A stretch of 64,000 nt of DNA from Halarcobacter sp. (GCF_963676935.1 NZ_OY781470.1:1832680-1896679), one strand, 5' to 3'. Shown: positions 17,554 through 27,171, counted from the first letter of the stretch. Translations and numbers: made by a program. The notes: generated from the sequence alone by a model not told the origin.

Positions 17554-18018
17554 ATGGATTATAAAATTACAAAAACAGTTTTTGGAGAAAAACCAGAATA
17601 TAAGCTTCCAAAACCTATTTTTCTAGAAGAGATGAAAGAAGAAGGACTAATTAAGCTTTTTGATAAATTTTATGATTTAGTATCAGATAGTGATATAGGA
17701 AACTTTTTTCCACAAGACGAAGAGGAACTTGAAAAAGTTAAAGCTCATAATGTAAAGTTTTTTATAGAAGCTTGTGGTGGAGAAAAACACTATTCAAAAA
17801 CAGTTGGACACTTTGATATGATAAAAGCTCATGAACCTTTTTCAATTACTGAAAAAGCTAGAACTGAATGGCTCGGATGTATGGAAGAGATATTAAAAGA
17901 GTTTGATATATCGGATGAAGCAAAGATAAGTTTTTGGGAATATTTAGAAACATTTTCAAAGCATACGGTTAATGTAAATACTGGTTTAAAACTGCCAGAA
18001 GATATTGTAAAAGTTTAA
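17554..18018 (+). CDS. Truncated haemoglobin, group II-like
   Basis: 154 residues. A roughly 20-residue N-terminal extension precedes a 2-on-2 globin domain. The segment 'HFDMIKAHEPFSITEKARTEWLGCM' aligns with the F-G region of group II truncated haemoglobins: proximal histidine H93, then P-F-x-I, and the group II-type G8 tryptophan W106. It may handle oxygen, nitric oxide or peroxide. It starts 3 bases after the peptidase stop, in an operon where the C. jejuni order has peptidase next to dapA, so it looks inserted. Confidence 0.85.
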   Translation: MDYKITKTVFGEKPEYKLPKPIFLEEMKEEGLIKLFDKFYDLVSDSDIGNFFPQDEEELEKVKAHNVKFFIEACGGEKHYSKTVGHFDMIKAHEPFSITEKARTEWLGCMEEILKEFDISDEAKISFWEYLETFSKHTVNVNTGLKLPEDIVKV

Positions 18019-18041
18019 TTATAAGAAAAGGAAAAGATAAT

Positions 18042-18929
18042 ATGGAGATTATTACAGGTGCAATGACTGCACTTATTACCCCATTTAAAAATGGAAAATT
18101 AGATACGCAAAAATATGAAGAATTAATAAAAAGACAAATAGCACAAGGTATAGATGTAGTTGTTCCTGTTGGTACAACAGGAGAAAGTGCGACACTTTCT
18201 GTTGAAGAAGATAAAGAGTGTATAGAGATTGCAGTTGCTACTTGTAAAGGAACTAATGTTAAAGTGATTGCTGGTGCTGGTTCAAATGCTACACATGAAG
18301 CTTGTAATATTGCAAAACATGCTCAGTCAGTAGGAGCAGATGGTCTTTTATCTGTTGCGCCATATTATAATAAACCATCACAAGAGGGACTATATCAACA
18401 CTATAAAGCTATTGCTCAATCTGTAGAAATTCCATTTATGTTATATAATGTACCAGGAAGAACTGGTTCTGATATCTCTGCTGATACAGCTATAAGATTA
18501 TATGATGATGTAGAAAATATTTATGCAATAAAAGAAGCTACAGGTTCACTAGAAAGAGCAATTGAAATAAATTCTCAAAGACCTGATTTTTGTATTATTT
18601 CAGGGGACGATGCAATAGATTTCCCAATGTTGGCAAATGGTGGGAAAGGTATTATTTCTGTAACAGCAAATTTACTTCCAAATGTAAAATCAAAAATTGT
18701 TCATTCTGTTTTTGAAGGAGATTATGATACAGCAAGAAGATTAAATAATGAATTATATCAATTAAATAAAGTACTTTTTGTTGAACCAAATCCTATTCCA
18801 GTTAAAGCTGCGATGTATTTAGCAGGATTATTAGATACATTGGAATATAGATTGCCATTAACGGCACCAAGTGCAGAAACAATGAAAAAATTAGAAGAAG
18901 TATTAAAAAATTATGAGGTGATAAAATAA
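18042..18929 (+). CDS. dapA: 4-hydroxy-tetrahydrodipicolinate synthase
   Basis: 295 residues, standard DapA length. 'PVGTTGESATLS', the tyrosine in 'LYNVPGRTGSDI' and the Schiff-base lysine in 'IYAIKEATGS' are clear. First committed step of lysine and diaminopimelate synthesis from pyruvate and aspartate semialdehyde. The stop overlaps the start of the reductase gene by one base. Confidence 0.97.
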   Translation: MEIITGAMTALITPFKNGKLDTQKYEELIKRQIAQGIDVVVPVGTTGESATLSVEEDKECIEIAVATCKGTNVKVIAGAGSNATHEACNIAKHAQSVGADGLLSVAPYYNKPSQEGLYQHYKAIAQSVEIPFMLYNVPGRTGSDISADTAIRLYDDVENIYAIKEATGSLERAIEINSQRPDFCIISGDDAIDFPMLANGGKGIISVTANLLPNVKSKIVHSVFEGDYDTARRLNNELYQLNKVLFVEPNPIPVKAAMYLAGLLDTLEYRLPLTAPSAETMKKLEEVLKNYEVIK

Positions 18930-19708
18930 TGAATGAAAATATGAAGGGGAAGACTTTAGTTATTAGTGGAGGGACTAAAGGAATTGGTAAAGAGTGTGTT
19001 TATAAATTTGCAAGTAATGGTGTAAATGTTGCATTTACATATAATTCGAATGCACAAATTGCAGAAGATATTTGTAAAGATATTGAAAATAAATTTGGTG
19101 TAAAATGTAAGTGTTATCCATTTAATATTTTAGAGCCAGAAAAATATAAAGAATTATTTTTGGAAATTGATAAAGATTTTGATAGAGTTGATTTCTTTAT
19201 TTCAAATGCTATGATTTATGGAAGAGCTGTAGTTGGTGGATATGGTAAGTTTATGAAACTAAAACCAAGAGGATTAAACAATATTTATACTGCAACTGTT
19301 AATGCTTTTGTTTGTGGAGCACAACAAGCAGCTAAAAGAATGGAAAAAATTGGTGGTGGTTCAATTGTCTCTTTAAGTAGTACAGGAAATTTAGTTTATA
19401 TAGAAAACTACTCAGGTCATGGAACAAATAAAGCTGCAGTTGAAGCAATGGTTAGATATGCAGCAACTGAACTTGGAGAAATGAATATTAGAGTTAATGC
19501 TGTTTCTGGTGGACCTATTGATACAGATGCACTTAAAGCATTTACAAATTATGAAGAAGTAAAAGCTAAAACTGCTGAATATTCTCCATTAAATAGAATT
19601 GGACAACCTCAAGACTTAGCACAATCATGTTTCTTTTTATGTACTCAAGATGCATCTTGGATTACAGGTCATACATTGATTGTTGATGGTGGGACAACAT
19701 TTAAATAA
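18929..19708 (+). CDS. FabL-like SDR (probable enoyl-ACP reductase)
   Basis: 259 residues, short-chain dehydrogenase fold. 'VISGGTKGIGKE' is the dinucleotide loop. The catalytic tyrosine and lysine are spaced Y161-x6-K168 ('YSGHGTNKAA'), the enoyl-ACP reductase spacing of FabI/FabL rather than the usual Y-x3-K of SDRs. 'NAVSGGPIDTDALKAF' and 'ITGHTLIVDGG' are SDR-typical. The GTKGIG loop favours FabL over FabI. Encoded between dapA and pgsA with one-base overlaps; C. jejuni has an SDR gene at the same place after dapA. Substrate not proven. Confidence 0.8.
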   Translation: MNENMKGKTLVISGGTKGIGKECVYKFASNGVNVAFTYNSNAQIAEDICKDIENKFGVKCKCYPFNILEPEKYKELFLEIDKDFDRVDFFISNAMIYGRAVVGGYGKFMKLKPRGLNNIYTATVNAFVCGAQQAAKRMEKIGGGSIVSLSSTGNLVYIENYSGHGTNKAAVEAMVRYAATELGEMNIRVNAVSGGPIDTDALKAFTNYEEVKAKTAEYSPLNRIGQPQDLAQSCFFLCTQDASWITGHTLIVDGGTTFK

Positions 19709-20250
19709 TGAAGAAAACTCTAAATCTTCCAAATACACTCGCACTTTTCAGAATAGCATTAGCACCGCTAATGCTACTATTTTTAATAGAAAGAGATTTA
19801 CTTATTTTTGAAAACTGGCATCCAAGTTGGCTTGACTATTTTGCTGGTTTGATTTTTGTAATAGCTTCAGTTACTGATTTTTTTGATGGATACATAGCCA
19901 GAAGTTGGGATCAAATGACTAAACTTGGAGCCATTCTTGATCCTCTTGCAGATAAGATGTTAATGTTAGCAGGTTTTCTAGGATTAATGGTAATAGATAG
20001 AGCTTCTGGATGGGCTGTTTTTTTAATTCTTTCAAGAGAATTTTTTATAACAGGATTAAGAGTTGTTGCTGTTGCCGAAGGTAAAAGTGTAGCTTCAACA
20101 ATGGCTGGAAAAGTTAAAACTGTATTTCAAATGATTGCAATAGGTTTTTTAATTATGAACTGGCCATTTGCAACTGCACTTTTATGGGTAGCTGTAGTTT
20201 TAACTATATATTCTGGATATGAATATACTAGAGATTATTTTAAAATATAA
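19708..20250 (+). CDS. pgsA: CDP-diacylglycerol-glycerol-3-phosphate 3-phosphatidyltransferase
   Basis: 180 residues with about four membrane helices. The CDP-alcohol phosphotransferase motif is complete: DGYIARSWDQMTKLGAILDPLADK, matching D-G-x2-A-R-x8-G-x3-D-x3-D. It makes phosphatidylglycerol phosphate. Start overlaps the preceding stop by one base. Confidence 0.95.
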   Translation: MKKTLNLPNTLALFRIALAPLMLLFLIERDLLIFENWHPSWLDYFAGLIFVIASVTDFFDGYIARSWDQMTKLGAILDPLADKMLMLAGFLGLMVIDRASGWAVFLILSREFFITGLRVVAVAEGKSVASTMAGKVKTVFQMIAIGFLIMNWPFATALLWVAVVLTIYSGYEYTRDYFKI

Positions 20251-20259
20251 GGATTTTTT

Positions 20260-21318
20260 TTGGGTACAATTACTTTTTTATTAGTACTTTCATTTTTAGT
20301 ATTTTTCCATGAATTAGGACATTTTTTAGCAGCAAAATTTTTTGGAGTTAAAGTGCAAGTTTTCTCAATTGGTTTTGGGAAAAAAATTTATGCAAAAGAG
20401 TGGAAAGGTACAGTTTGGCAATTTGCCTTAGTACCACTTGGCGGTTATGTAAAGATGAAAGGTCAAGATGACACTAAACCAGGACTTGTTGAAGAGGGAA
20501 ATGACTCATACAATAACAAAACTCCTTGGCAAAGAATAGTAATATTATTTGCAGGTCCTTTTGCAAATTTTATTCTTGCAGCTATTTTATATTTTGTAAT
20601 AGCACTTGCAGGAGCTAATTCTTTAAGTCCAACTGTTGGACAAATTCAGCCAAACTCACCAGCTCAAAAAGCTGGAATTGAAGCTGGTGATATAATATTA
20701 AAAATAAATGATAAAAATATAAAAACTTGGGAAGACTTAGGAAATTATATTAAAAACTCTCAAGGTTCATTAAAGTTTATTATAGAAAGAGATGGTAAAG
20801 TTATAGCAAAAACAATAAATCCATATATCTCTGATGCCCAAAATATTTTTAAAGAAAACATCAAAAAAAGGATGATAGGTATCTCCCCTGCACCTAAAAT
20901 AGTAACAATTTATCATGATCCAATTTCAGCACTATCTTATGCTTGGGATAAAACAATTGAATCTTCAAAGATGATTTTTCTTGGCGTTCAAAAACTTATT
21001 CAAGGGATAATTCCTAGTTCAGAAGTTGGAGGAGTTATATCAATAGGAAAAGTAATTTCTGATGCAAGTGAATCATCTATAATCGCCCTACTTGCTATTA
21101 CTGCATTAATTTCTGTTAACCTAGGAGTTTTAAATCTTCTACCAATTCCTGCATTAGATGGAGGACATATAATGTTTAATTTATATGAAATCATAACAAG
21201 AAGAAAACCAAGTGACCAAGTATTTATGTTTTTAACACTTGCTGGTTGGGTAATTTTAGCCTCTTTGATGTTACTTGGTATATACAACGATATAAATAGA
21301 ATATTTTTAAAAGGTTAA
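20260..21318 (+). CDS. rseP: Site-2 intramembrane protease RseP
   Basis: 352 residues. Zinc motif 'FFHELGHFLAAKFFGVKV' in the first helix, 'PLGGYVKMKG', one PDZ domain (about 125-200, 'VGQIQPNSPAQKAGIEAGDIILKIN') and the third metal motif 'NLLPIPALDGGH'. A single PDZ distinguishes it from the two-PDZ E. coli enzyme. TTG start, preceded by 'aagga'. Follows pgsA by 9 bases. Confidence 0.95.
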   Translation: MGTITFLLVLSFLVFFHELGHFLAAKFFGVKVQVFSIGFGKKIYAKEWKGTVWQFALVPLGGYVKMKGQDDTKPGLVEEGNDSYNNKTPWQRIVILFAGPFANFILAAILYFVIALAGANSLSPTVGQIQPNSPAQKAGIEAGDIILKINDKNIKTWEDLGNYIKNSQGSLKFIIERDGKVIAKTINPYISDAQNIFKENIKKRMIGISPAPKIVTIYHDPISALSYAWDKTIESSKMIFLGVQKLIQGIIPSSEVGGVISIGKVISDASESSIIALLAITALISVNLGVLNLLPIPALDGGHIMFNLYEIITRRKPSDQVFMFLTLAGWVILASLMLLGIYNDINRIFLKG

Positions 21319-21320
21319 TA

Positions 21321-21998
21321 ATGGAAAAAGAACTTGCTGTTAAAAATTTAGATAAAGTTATTACAAAAGTCGAAGCTTCAAGACTTAGAGTATCAGAACA
21401 TCATATAGTAAAAATTATTGGTATCTCTAAATATTCTACTGCGGAAGATATAAAAACACTTTATGAAGTTGGACAAAGAGCTTTTGGTGAAAATAAAGTT
21501 CAAGATTTAAAAACAAAAAAAGATATTCTAAATGATTTGCCTATAGAGTGGCATTTTGTTGGAAGACTTCAAAAAAATAAAATAAACAATTTAATTGATT
21601 TAAATCCCACATTAATGCACTCTTTAGATTCTATTGAATTAGCAGAAGAATTAAATAAAAAACTTGAAGCAAAAAATAAAAAGATGTCTTGCTTACTGCA
21701 AATAAATTCTGCATATGAAGATAGTAAAGCAGGTGTAAAACCTGATGAAGCAGTTTCAATATATAAATACATAAATGAAAACTATAAAAATATCCGTTTA
21801 AAAGGTGTAATGAGTATAGGTGCTCATACAGATGAAAGAGAAGTGGTAAAAAAATCATTCATTACTACCAAAAATATTTTTGATGAACTTAAACCTTTTG
21901 GTGCAAAATATTGTTCTATGGGCATGAGCTCAGATTTTGATTTAGCGATAGCTTGTGGATCAAATATGATTAGAGTTGGTTCTACTTTATTTAAGTAA
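21321..21998 (+). CDS. YggS-family PLP homeostasis protein
   Basis: 225 residues, alanine-racemase-type N-terminal barrel. The PLP lysine is probably in 'IVKIIGISKYS', and 'AFGENKVQDLKTK', 'WHFVGRLQKNK' and 'SMGMSSDFDLAIACGSNMIRVGSTLF' are the conserved YggS blocks. No enzymatic activity is known; it buffers free pyridoxal phosphate. Last gene of the long plus-strand run. Confidence 0.93.
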   Translation: MEKELAVKNLDKVITKVEASRLRVSEHHIVKIIGISKYSTAEDIKTLYEVGQRAFGENKVQDLKTKKDILNDLPIEWHFVGRLQKNKINNLIDLNPTLMHSLDSIELAEELNKKLEAKNKKMSCLLQINSAYEDSKAGVKPDEAVSIYKYINENYKNIRLKGVMSIGAHTDEREVVKKSFITTKNIFDELKPFGAKYCSMGMSSDFDLAIACGSNMIRVGSTLFK

Positions 21999-22028
21999 AA
22001 CTAAACTCTATTCTAAAATATTTTATGA

Positions 22029-22034
22029 TATAAT
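22029..22034 (+). promoter_or_regulatory. Probable -10 element of the repeat-protein gene
   Basis: TATAAT, 55 bases before the ATG at 22090, immediately after the yggS gene. Confidence 0.4.
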
Positions 22035-22089
22035 TCAAAAATAATTTTTTTATGCTTCAAAATTATATTTTCCTAATTAAAGGTGCCAA

Positions 22090-23589
22090 ATGAAAAATTT
22101 AAGTGATATACGAAAATGGTTAAAAAGTAAAAATATAGAAAACTATACAATCTCTGAAGATTTATATATCACAGTTCATGGCAATGTAGACTTAGATGGT
22201 AAAGTAGTTGAAAGAGAGCTTCCAGTTAAGTTTGAAGTTGTTGATGGATACTTTAATATTGCAAATAATAATTTAGAAACTCTAGAAGGATGTCCTAAGA
22301 AAGTAGCAAGAGATTTCAACTGCTCAAATAATAAAATAACAAGTCTTTTTGGTGGTCCACAAATTGTTGGAGACTTTGATTGTTCAAATAATGAATTAAA
22401 AAATAATTTATCTTATGGTCCTAAAGAGGTTTATGGATATTATAACTGTTCAAATAATAGACTTTCAACTATAGATGGAGCTCCTAGAAGTATTGTAGAG
22501 TATTTTAATTGTTCAAACAACCTACTTACTAGTTTAAAAGGTGGTCCTAAATATGTTGATGGCTTTTTTGATTGTTCTCAAAATAGACTAGAAACATTAA
22601 AAGGTGGACCAATTACAGTTGGACAAGATTATATTTGTTATTGGAATCAATTAAAAAATTTAAATGATGTAGCAGATGAAATCTCTTGGAATCTAATTAC
22701 TGATATCTCTTTAAATCATATTACAAAAAGTTTCGATGAAGAGAAAAAAGTTTGGACTTATAAAGGTGAAGAGGTAATTGGTCATATTTATAAACCATTA
22801 CTAGACCTTACAGATAAAGATGATATTAGAAGATGGCTTCTAAAACATGGAGTTAAAGATTTTCATATTTTAAAAGATAATTCTGTAAAAGTACAAGGAG
22901 ATGTTAATTTTTCTAAAAAGTTAGAAAACCTTTCAAAACTTCCTCTTAGATTTCATGAAGTAACAGGTGATTTTGATATTAGTGACAATGTTTTAATAAC
23001 ACTTGAAGGTTCTCCTAAAAGAGTTGGAGGAAGTTTTTTAGCATATAAGAATGAATTAACATCACTAAAAGGTGGACCAATAGAAGTTGGGAAAAACTTT
23101 ATTATATTAAGAAATAATATCACCTCATTAGAATACTCACCTGTAAAAGTAAAAGAGGATTATATTTGTTCTCATAATCCACTAAAAAGTTTAGTTGGTG
23201 TTGTTGATGTAGGTGGAAATATTTTTACAAATCTTTTTATTGAAAATCTAAAATATCAAGAATTTACATACAACTCAGTTAAAACATATAAATATGATGG
23301 TGATGCTATATTAAAATATATTGAAAAAGAGTGTAAAGTATTAACAGAAGAAGAACAAGTATTTGAAATGACTAGAAGAAATATTCAAAATGCTATTAAT
23401 AAAATGATAAACAATGATACTCTTAAAAAAGAGATGATTAATGATACTCTTCTTAAAAACTTAACTAAATACAATTTACATGATTTAAAAGAGATGGTAC
23501 TTATTATTAAAAATCCTCCTAAAGAAAGAGAAAAGAAAGAGTTATCAGAAGAAGAGATTTTACAATCAGTATTTGACCAAGAGATTTAA
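22090..23589 (+). CDS. Internally duplicated leucine-rich-repeat-like protein, function unknown
   Basis: 499 residues, no signal peptide or membrane helix. The first module (about 5-235) has a cap 'DIRKWLKSKNIENYTISEDL', then six to seven repeats of about 20-24 residues with the pattern G-x-P-x2-V-x3-F-x-C-S-x-N-x-L-x2-L, closing with 'VWTYKGEEVIGHIYK'. The second module (about 244-412) repeats the whole plan: cap 'DIRRWLLKHGVKDFHILKDN', three to four repeats, closing with 'VKTYKYDGDAILKYIEK'. A charged helical tail follows (about 413-499). Such repeats occur in uncharacterised bacterial and phage proteins and suggest a solenoid for protein binding. I do not know the function. Confidence 0.8.
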   Translation: MKNLSDIRKWLKSKNIENYTISEDLYITVHGNVDLDGKVVERELPVKFEVVDGYFNIANNNLETLEGCPKKVARDFNCSNNKITSLFGGPQIVGDFDCSNNELKNNLSYGPKEVYGYYNCSNNRLSTIDGAPRSIVEYFNCSNNLLTSLKGGPKYVDGFFDCSQNRLETLKGGPITVGQDYICYWNQLKNLNDVADEISWNLITDISLNHITKSFDEEKKVWTYKGEEVIGHIYKPLLDLTDKDDIRRWLLKHGVKDFHILKDNSVKVQGDVNFSKKLENLSKLPLRFHEVTGDFDISDNVLITLEGSPKRVGGSFLAYKNELTSLKGGPIEVGKNFIILRNNITSLEYSPVKVKEDYICSHNPLKSLVGVVDVGGNIFTNLFIENLKYQEFTYNSVKTYKYDGDAILKYIEKECKVLTEEEQVFEMTRRNIQNAINKMINNDTLKKEMINDTLLKNLTKYNLHDLKEMVLIIKNPPKEREKKELSEEEILQSVFDQEI

Positions 23590-23598
23590 AGGTAGAAA

Positions 23599-23835
23599 AT
23601 GGAAATTTCTAATAATCTTAATAGATATGACTCAACAATACAAGCTAATTCTCCACAAAATATTCAAGTAAATCCCAAAAGTAGTATTAAACAATTTACA
23701 GAAGCTTTTAAAGTTGAACTTAGCCAAAGAGCAATGGCTAGTGAAGAATTTAGTGACCAAAGCATAAATTTCCCTGTCTACAATGAAGATGTTCTTCAAT
23801 ACAGTGAAAATTTAAACTTAATATTTAAGCCCTAG
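23599..23835 (+). CDS. Small hypothetical protein
   Basis: 78 residues, polar, with a predicted helix in the middle (about 28-48) and an asparagine/glutamine-rich start. The start is supported by 'aaaggtag' 5 bases upstream, and the gene begins 10 bases after the repeat protein, so they probably share a transcript. It overlaps the end of convergent trpC by 4 bases. Not recognised. Confidence 0.6.
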   Translation: MEISNNLNRYDSTIQANSPQNIQVNPKSSIKQFTEAFKVELSQRAMASEEFSDQSINFPVYNEDVLQYSENLNLIFKP

Positions 23836-24623
23836 TCACAAGAGTTTTTAAACTTTTTCAACTCTTCCTCGATTGATGGTACTCTCATAAAGTGTTCCCC
23901 TATAAGAAAAGCATCAGCTCCAATTGAACTTAATCTTTTTATTGTTTCAGTATTTGAAACTCCAGATTCTGCAACAATTATTTTCCCATTTGGAATCATT
24001 GGAATCAATTGCTCACAAAGAGTCATATCCATCTCAAAAGTTTCAAGGTTTCTATGATTTATACCAATTATAGTTGCTCCACACTTCATAGCTTTTTTCA
24101 AATCCTCTTTATCATGAATCTCAACTAAAACTTCTAAACCTAAGTGTAAAGCGTAATCATAAAGCTCTTTTAACTCTTTTGTACTTAAGCTTTTTGCAAT
24201 AAGTAAAATAAAATCTGCACCATATACTAAAGCTTCAACTATTTGATATTTATCTAAAATAAAATCTTTTCTAAGTAAAGGAGTAGGAACATATCTTCTG
24301 ATTTGCGTTAAATATTCTAAATTACCTTGAAAGTAATGTGGTTCAGTTAATACAGATATTGCATTTGCTCCATTTTTAGAATACTCTTGTGCAATAAATA
24401 AAGGGTCAAAATCCTCTTTTATTACACCCTTACTAGGACTTGCTTTTTTAACCTCTGCAATAATCCTTACAGGCTCTTCTTTTGTTGATGTTAAGTATGG
24501 TTTTACATCTCTAGGAGGAAAAGGGTTTATACTTAAACTTCTTCCTAACCAATCAAGAGAATAATCTTTTTTTCTTTTTTCTACATCTTCTCTTGTTCTT
24601 CTATTAATCTCATCTAAAATCAC
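23832..24623 (-). CDS. trpC: Indole-3-glycerol phosphate synthase
   Basis: 263 residues, TIM barrel. '[14 protein letters not shown]' holds the catalytic lysine and substrate-binding serine; '[13 protein letters not shown]', '[13 protein letters not shown]', 'VAESGVSN' and 'GEHFMR' are family blocks. Tryptophan synthesis; not next to other trp genes (trpF lies about 10 kb away in an unrelated operon). Start overlaps the stop of the TPR gene by 4 bases. Confidence 0.96.
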   Translation of the reverse strand: MILDEINRRTREDVEKRKKDYSLDWLGRSLSINPFPPRDVKPYLTSTKEEPVRIIAEVKKASPSKGVIKEDFDPLFIAQEYSKNGANAISVLTEPHYFQGNLEYLTQIRRYVPTPLLRKDFILDKYQIVEALVYGADFILLIAKSLSTKELKELYDYALHLGLEVLVEIHDKEDLKKAMKCGATIIGINHRNLETFEMDMTLCEQLIPMIPNGKIIVAESGVSNTETIKRLSSIGADAFLIGEHFMRVPSIEEELKKFKNSCD

Positions 24624-25921
24624 TTATTACACTCCTTAATTTTTTCCCAATGTAATTTAATCTCTTTATCATTTGTTCCTGCAGCTTCAACAACTTTTTT
24701 CATATTTATATATGCATTTTTACAATCTTTTTGTTTATATAAACCCCAAGCTAACGAATCTAAATATGCTAAATTATTTGGTGCTTTCTGTAATGCTTTT
24801 CTTACATAAGAAATACCCTTTTTAACATCAATATCAAAATCAATTAAAATATACCCTAAATAGTTTTGATAAACATGATTATCAAGAACAGTTAAAACAT
24901 TTTCAAATTTTTTAATTACACTTTTTAAAACTTTTTTCTTATCTTTTGCCATTTCAAACTCAACAATTGCAATTTGTGCTAAATAATCAATATTTCCAGT
25001 ATCTTTATAAAGTTTATTCACTAATGAATATGCTTTATCATAATTATTTGTTGCACGATATAAAGATAATAGTTTGTTATCATTTGCCCCACTATCTTCT
25101 AGAAAAGAGATAGCTTCATTTATATCTTTTTTTTCTAAATAAAACATTAACAATTTATAGATTCTATCTAGCGTTTTTATATTATTTTCATCTTTAAAAG
25201 TGATATATGTACGTTTTAAAATAGATATAACACCTTCAATATTTTTTTCTTTTTGATAAAACTCTAAAAGTTTAGAGCAAACAATATTTCCACAACCTCT
25301 TAAATTTACATAAGATTCAAGAAGATTTATTGCTTTATTTTTTTCATTAGTAAAGTTATACATTACATTTGAAAGATTCAACAATGAACTTACTGAAGCA
25401 CTATTTTTATAAAGCTTATTATAAAGTTCTTCTGCTTTTTTATATTCTTCTTTTTTAATATAAATATTACCTAATAATTCATTTATTGATTCATCATCTT
25501 CTATTTTTAATAGATCTTTTGTCTCTTTTTCTGCTAAATCCAATTCACTTTTTTGTATAAGTGCCAGTACATAAATTTTTAGAATTCTATTTTTATTTAT
25601 ATCAAGAATATTTTTATTATTTTTTACATATGTAATTAATTCATCATATCTTTTTAAACTAAATGCTAATTTTGTATATTCTAATAAATATTGTTCTTTT
25701 AATGTATTTTCAAAAAGTTTTAAAAACAAATCACTTGCTTCTTCCTTATTTCCTTGTCTTAAATACTCAAGGGCAAACATAATGTATCTATCTTCCAAAG
25801 CAAAAGTTTTGTACTTATAGTCTTTTTTTATTAAGTTATTGTCAATAGATTGATTATTTAAACTACAACCTGAAAGAAAAATAAGAAAAATAAAAATTAT
25901 ATATCTATAATAGCTGGACAC
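24620..25921 (-). CDS. TPR-repeat lipoprotein
   Basis: 433 residues from a GTG start. '[16 protein letters not shown]' is a lipoprotein signal with lipobox L-S-G-C (C19), so the protein is membrane-anchored on the periplasmic side. The rest is helical with several TPR-like pairs, for example '[31 protein letters not shown]' split over about 150-190 and '[25 protein letters not shown]' near the C-terminus. Probably a scaffold. The 5' end overlaps the YkgJ-type gene by 25 bases. Confidence 0.82.
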   Translation of the reverse strand: MSSYYRYIIFIFLIFLSGCSLNNQSIDNNLIKKDYKYKTFALEDRYIMFALEYLRQGNKEEASDLFLKLFENTLKEQYLLEYTKLAFSLKRYDELITYVKNNKNILDINKNRILKIYVLALIQKSELDLAEKETKDLLKIEDDESINELLGNIYIKKEEYKKAEELYNKLYKNSASVSSLLNLSNVMYNFTNEKNKAINLLESYVNLRGCGNIVCSKLLEFYQKEKNIEGVISILKRTYITFKDENNIKTLDRIYKLLMFYLEKKDINEAISFLEDSGANDNKLLSLYRATNNYDKAYSLVNKLYKDTGNIDYLAQIAIVEFEMAKDKKKVLKSVIKKFENVLTVLDNHVYQNYLGYILIDFDIDVKKGISYVRKALQKAPNNLAYLDSLAWGLYKQKDCKNAYINMKKVVEAAGTNDKEIKLHWEKIKECNK

Positions 25922-26277
25922 TCTTCTTTCACCTCATTTTTTCTTGTTTTAAAATATTCCCAAAAAGGAAATGTTTTACACTGTATTGGTCTTGCATCAT
26001 ATATGGAACACTGTTTTTTATCTAAATCAAAAAAGTTACAAGCATAATTGTTTTCTGATAGCTTAATCTCTTTTATACTGTATCTATAACCTCTTTTTTC
26101 TAAAAAATTGGTTTTTAGTTCTTCTAAAGAGATATTTAAAAATTTACTTAATTTTTTCATCTCCTCTTTTTTAATCCAAATATTTCCACTTTCTCCAATA
26201 CAACAATTACCTTCACATGATTCACAACCTATTGGATTAAATGCAAAATTAAAACCTTCTTTTTTTATAATATTCAT
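25897..26277 (-). CDS. YkgJ-family cysteine-cluster protein
   Basis: 126 residues with the zinc/iron-chelating cysteine cluster pattern: C18, C21, C25 and C26 in 'GCESCEGNCC', then 'YACNFFDLDKKQCSIYDARPIQCKTFPFWEYF' and a last cysteine near the C-terminus. The 'ARPIQCKTFPF' element is diagnostic. Function of the family unknown; metal binding is expected. Overlaps the methyltransferase gene by 4 bases and the TPR gene by 25 bases. Confidence 0.87.
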   Translation of the reverse strand: MNIIKKEGFNFAFNPIGCESCEGNCCIGESGNIWIKKEEMKKLSKFLNISLEELKTNFLEKRGYRYSIKEIKLSENNYACNFFDLDKKQCSIYDARPIQCKTFPFWEYFKTRKNEVKEECPAIIDI

Positions 26278-26984
26278 ATCTCTACTTTTATACTATGTGT
26301 TGAACACATTTCATATATTTTTTTAACTTTTGGTGTAAATTCATTATCTTCAAAAACATATATTGAATCTAAAACTCTTAATAAAGATTTTGAATTTTTT
26401 CTTGCATAAATCAAAACTAAAGTTGCATCTTTACCCTCTTTAGGATAAACAAACTGCATAGCTTCAATATTAAGCTTACAATCTTCTAAAAGTTTTACAA
26501 TCTCTTTTAATTGTTTTACATCATAACAAAAAAAGAATTTTCCATCATTTTTTAAAACTTTTGAAACTTTTTTAATAAAAAGATTCAACGGCATACTATC
26601 ATTATATCGTGCGATTTTAAGATTTTCATTTTCACTTTTTATTACATTACTATGATAAAAAGGCGGATTTGATACACATATATCAAATTGTTTGTCAAAC
26701 TCTAACTCTAAAAAAGAGCCTTTGTACATTTGAGAATCTATATTATTACATTTAGCATTTATAGTAGATAACTCCTGAAAAGTTTTTTGAATCTCACATT
26801 GATTTAAATTTAGTTTTTTATTGTCTCTAGTAATGAGAAGTCCTAAAATCCCACTTCCACTTCCTATGTCTAAAATTTCACCTTTTACATTTTTAAATTT
26901 TATTAAACATTCAATTGTAAAATTATATAAAAAATGGGTGTCACTATTATAACAATATCCATTACTAGGTTGATATAAAACCAA
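26274..26984 (-). CDS. TrmN6-like N6-adenine tRNA methyltransferase
   Basis: 236 residues. SAM motif I 'ILDIGSGSGILGLL' and motif IV 'CVSNPPFYHSNV' (NPPF, the amino-methyltransferase signature). Overall similar to YfiC/TrmN6, which methylates A37 of tRNA-Val. Heads a minus-strand operon with YkgJ, TPR lipoprotein and trpC. tRNA specificity is an assumption from the family. Confidence 0.83.
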   Translation of the reverse strand: MVLYQPSNGYCYNSDTHFLYNFTIECLIKFKNVKGEILDIGSGSGILGLLITRDNKKLNLNQCEIQKTFQELSTINAKCNNIDSQMYKGSFLELEFDKQFDICVSNPPFYHSNVIKSENENLKIARYNDSMPLNLFIKKVSKVLKNDGKFFFCYDVKQLKEIVKLLEDCKLNIEAMQFVYPKEGKDATLVLIYARKNSKSLLRVLDSIYVFEDNEFTPKVKKIYEMCSTHSIKVEI

Positions 26985-27165
26985 AAAATACCTTTTCTTA
27001 ATTTTTTGTGATTATATCTAATAATTCATTTAATTAAAGTGAGTTGTAAAATGAATATTTTTATCTAAAATTATTTTAAATTATATAAACTATCAAAGCG
27101 TATAATATAACTTTTATTTATATTTTTTTATGTAGCATAAAGTAACAAAAACGAAATTGAAACGC

Positions 27166-27171
27166 TATAAT
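27166..27171 (+). promoter_or_regulatory. Candidate -10 element of oorDABC
   Basis: TATAAT 102 bases before the oorD ATG; a second TATAAT lies at 27101-27106. Either could serve, leaving a long leader that contains the 14-bp dyad. Confidence 0.35.
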
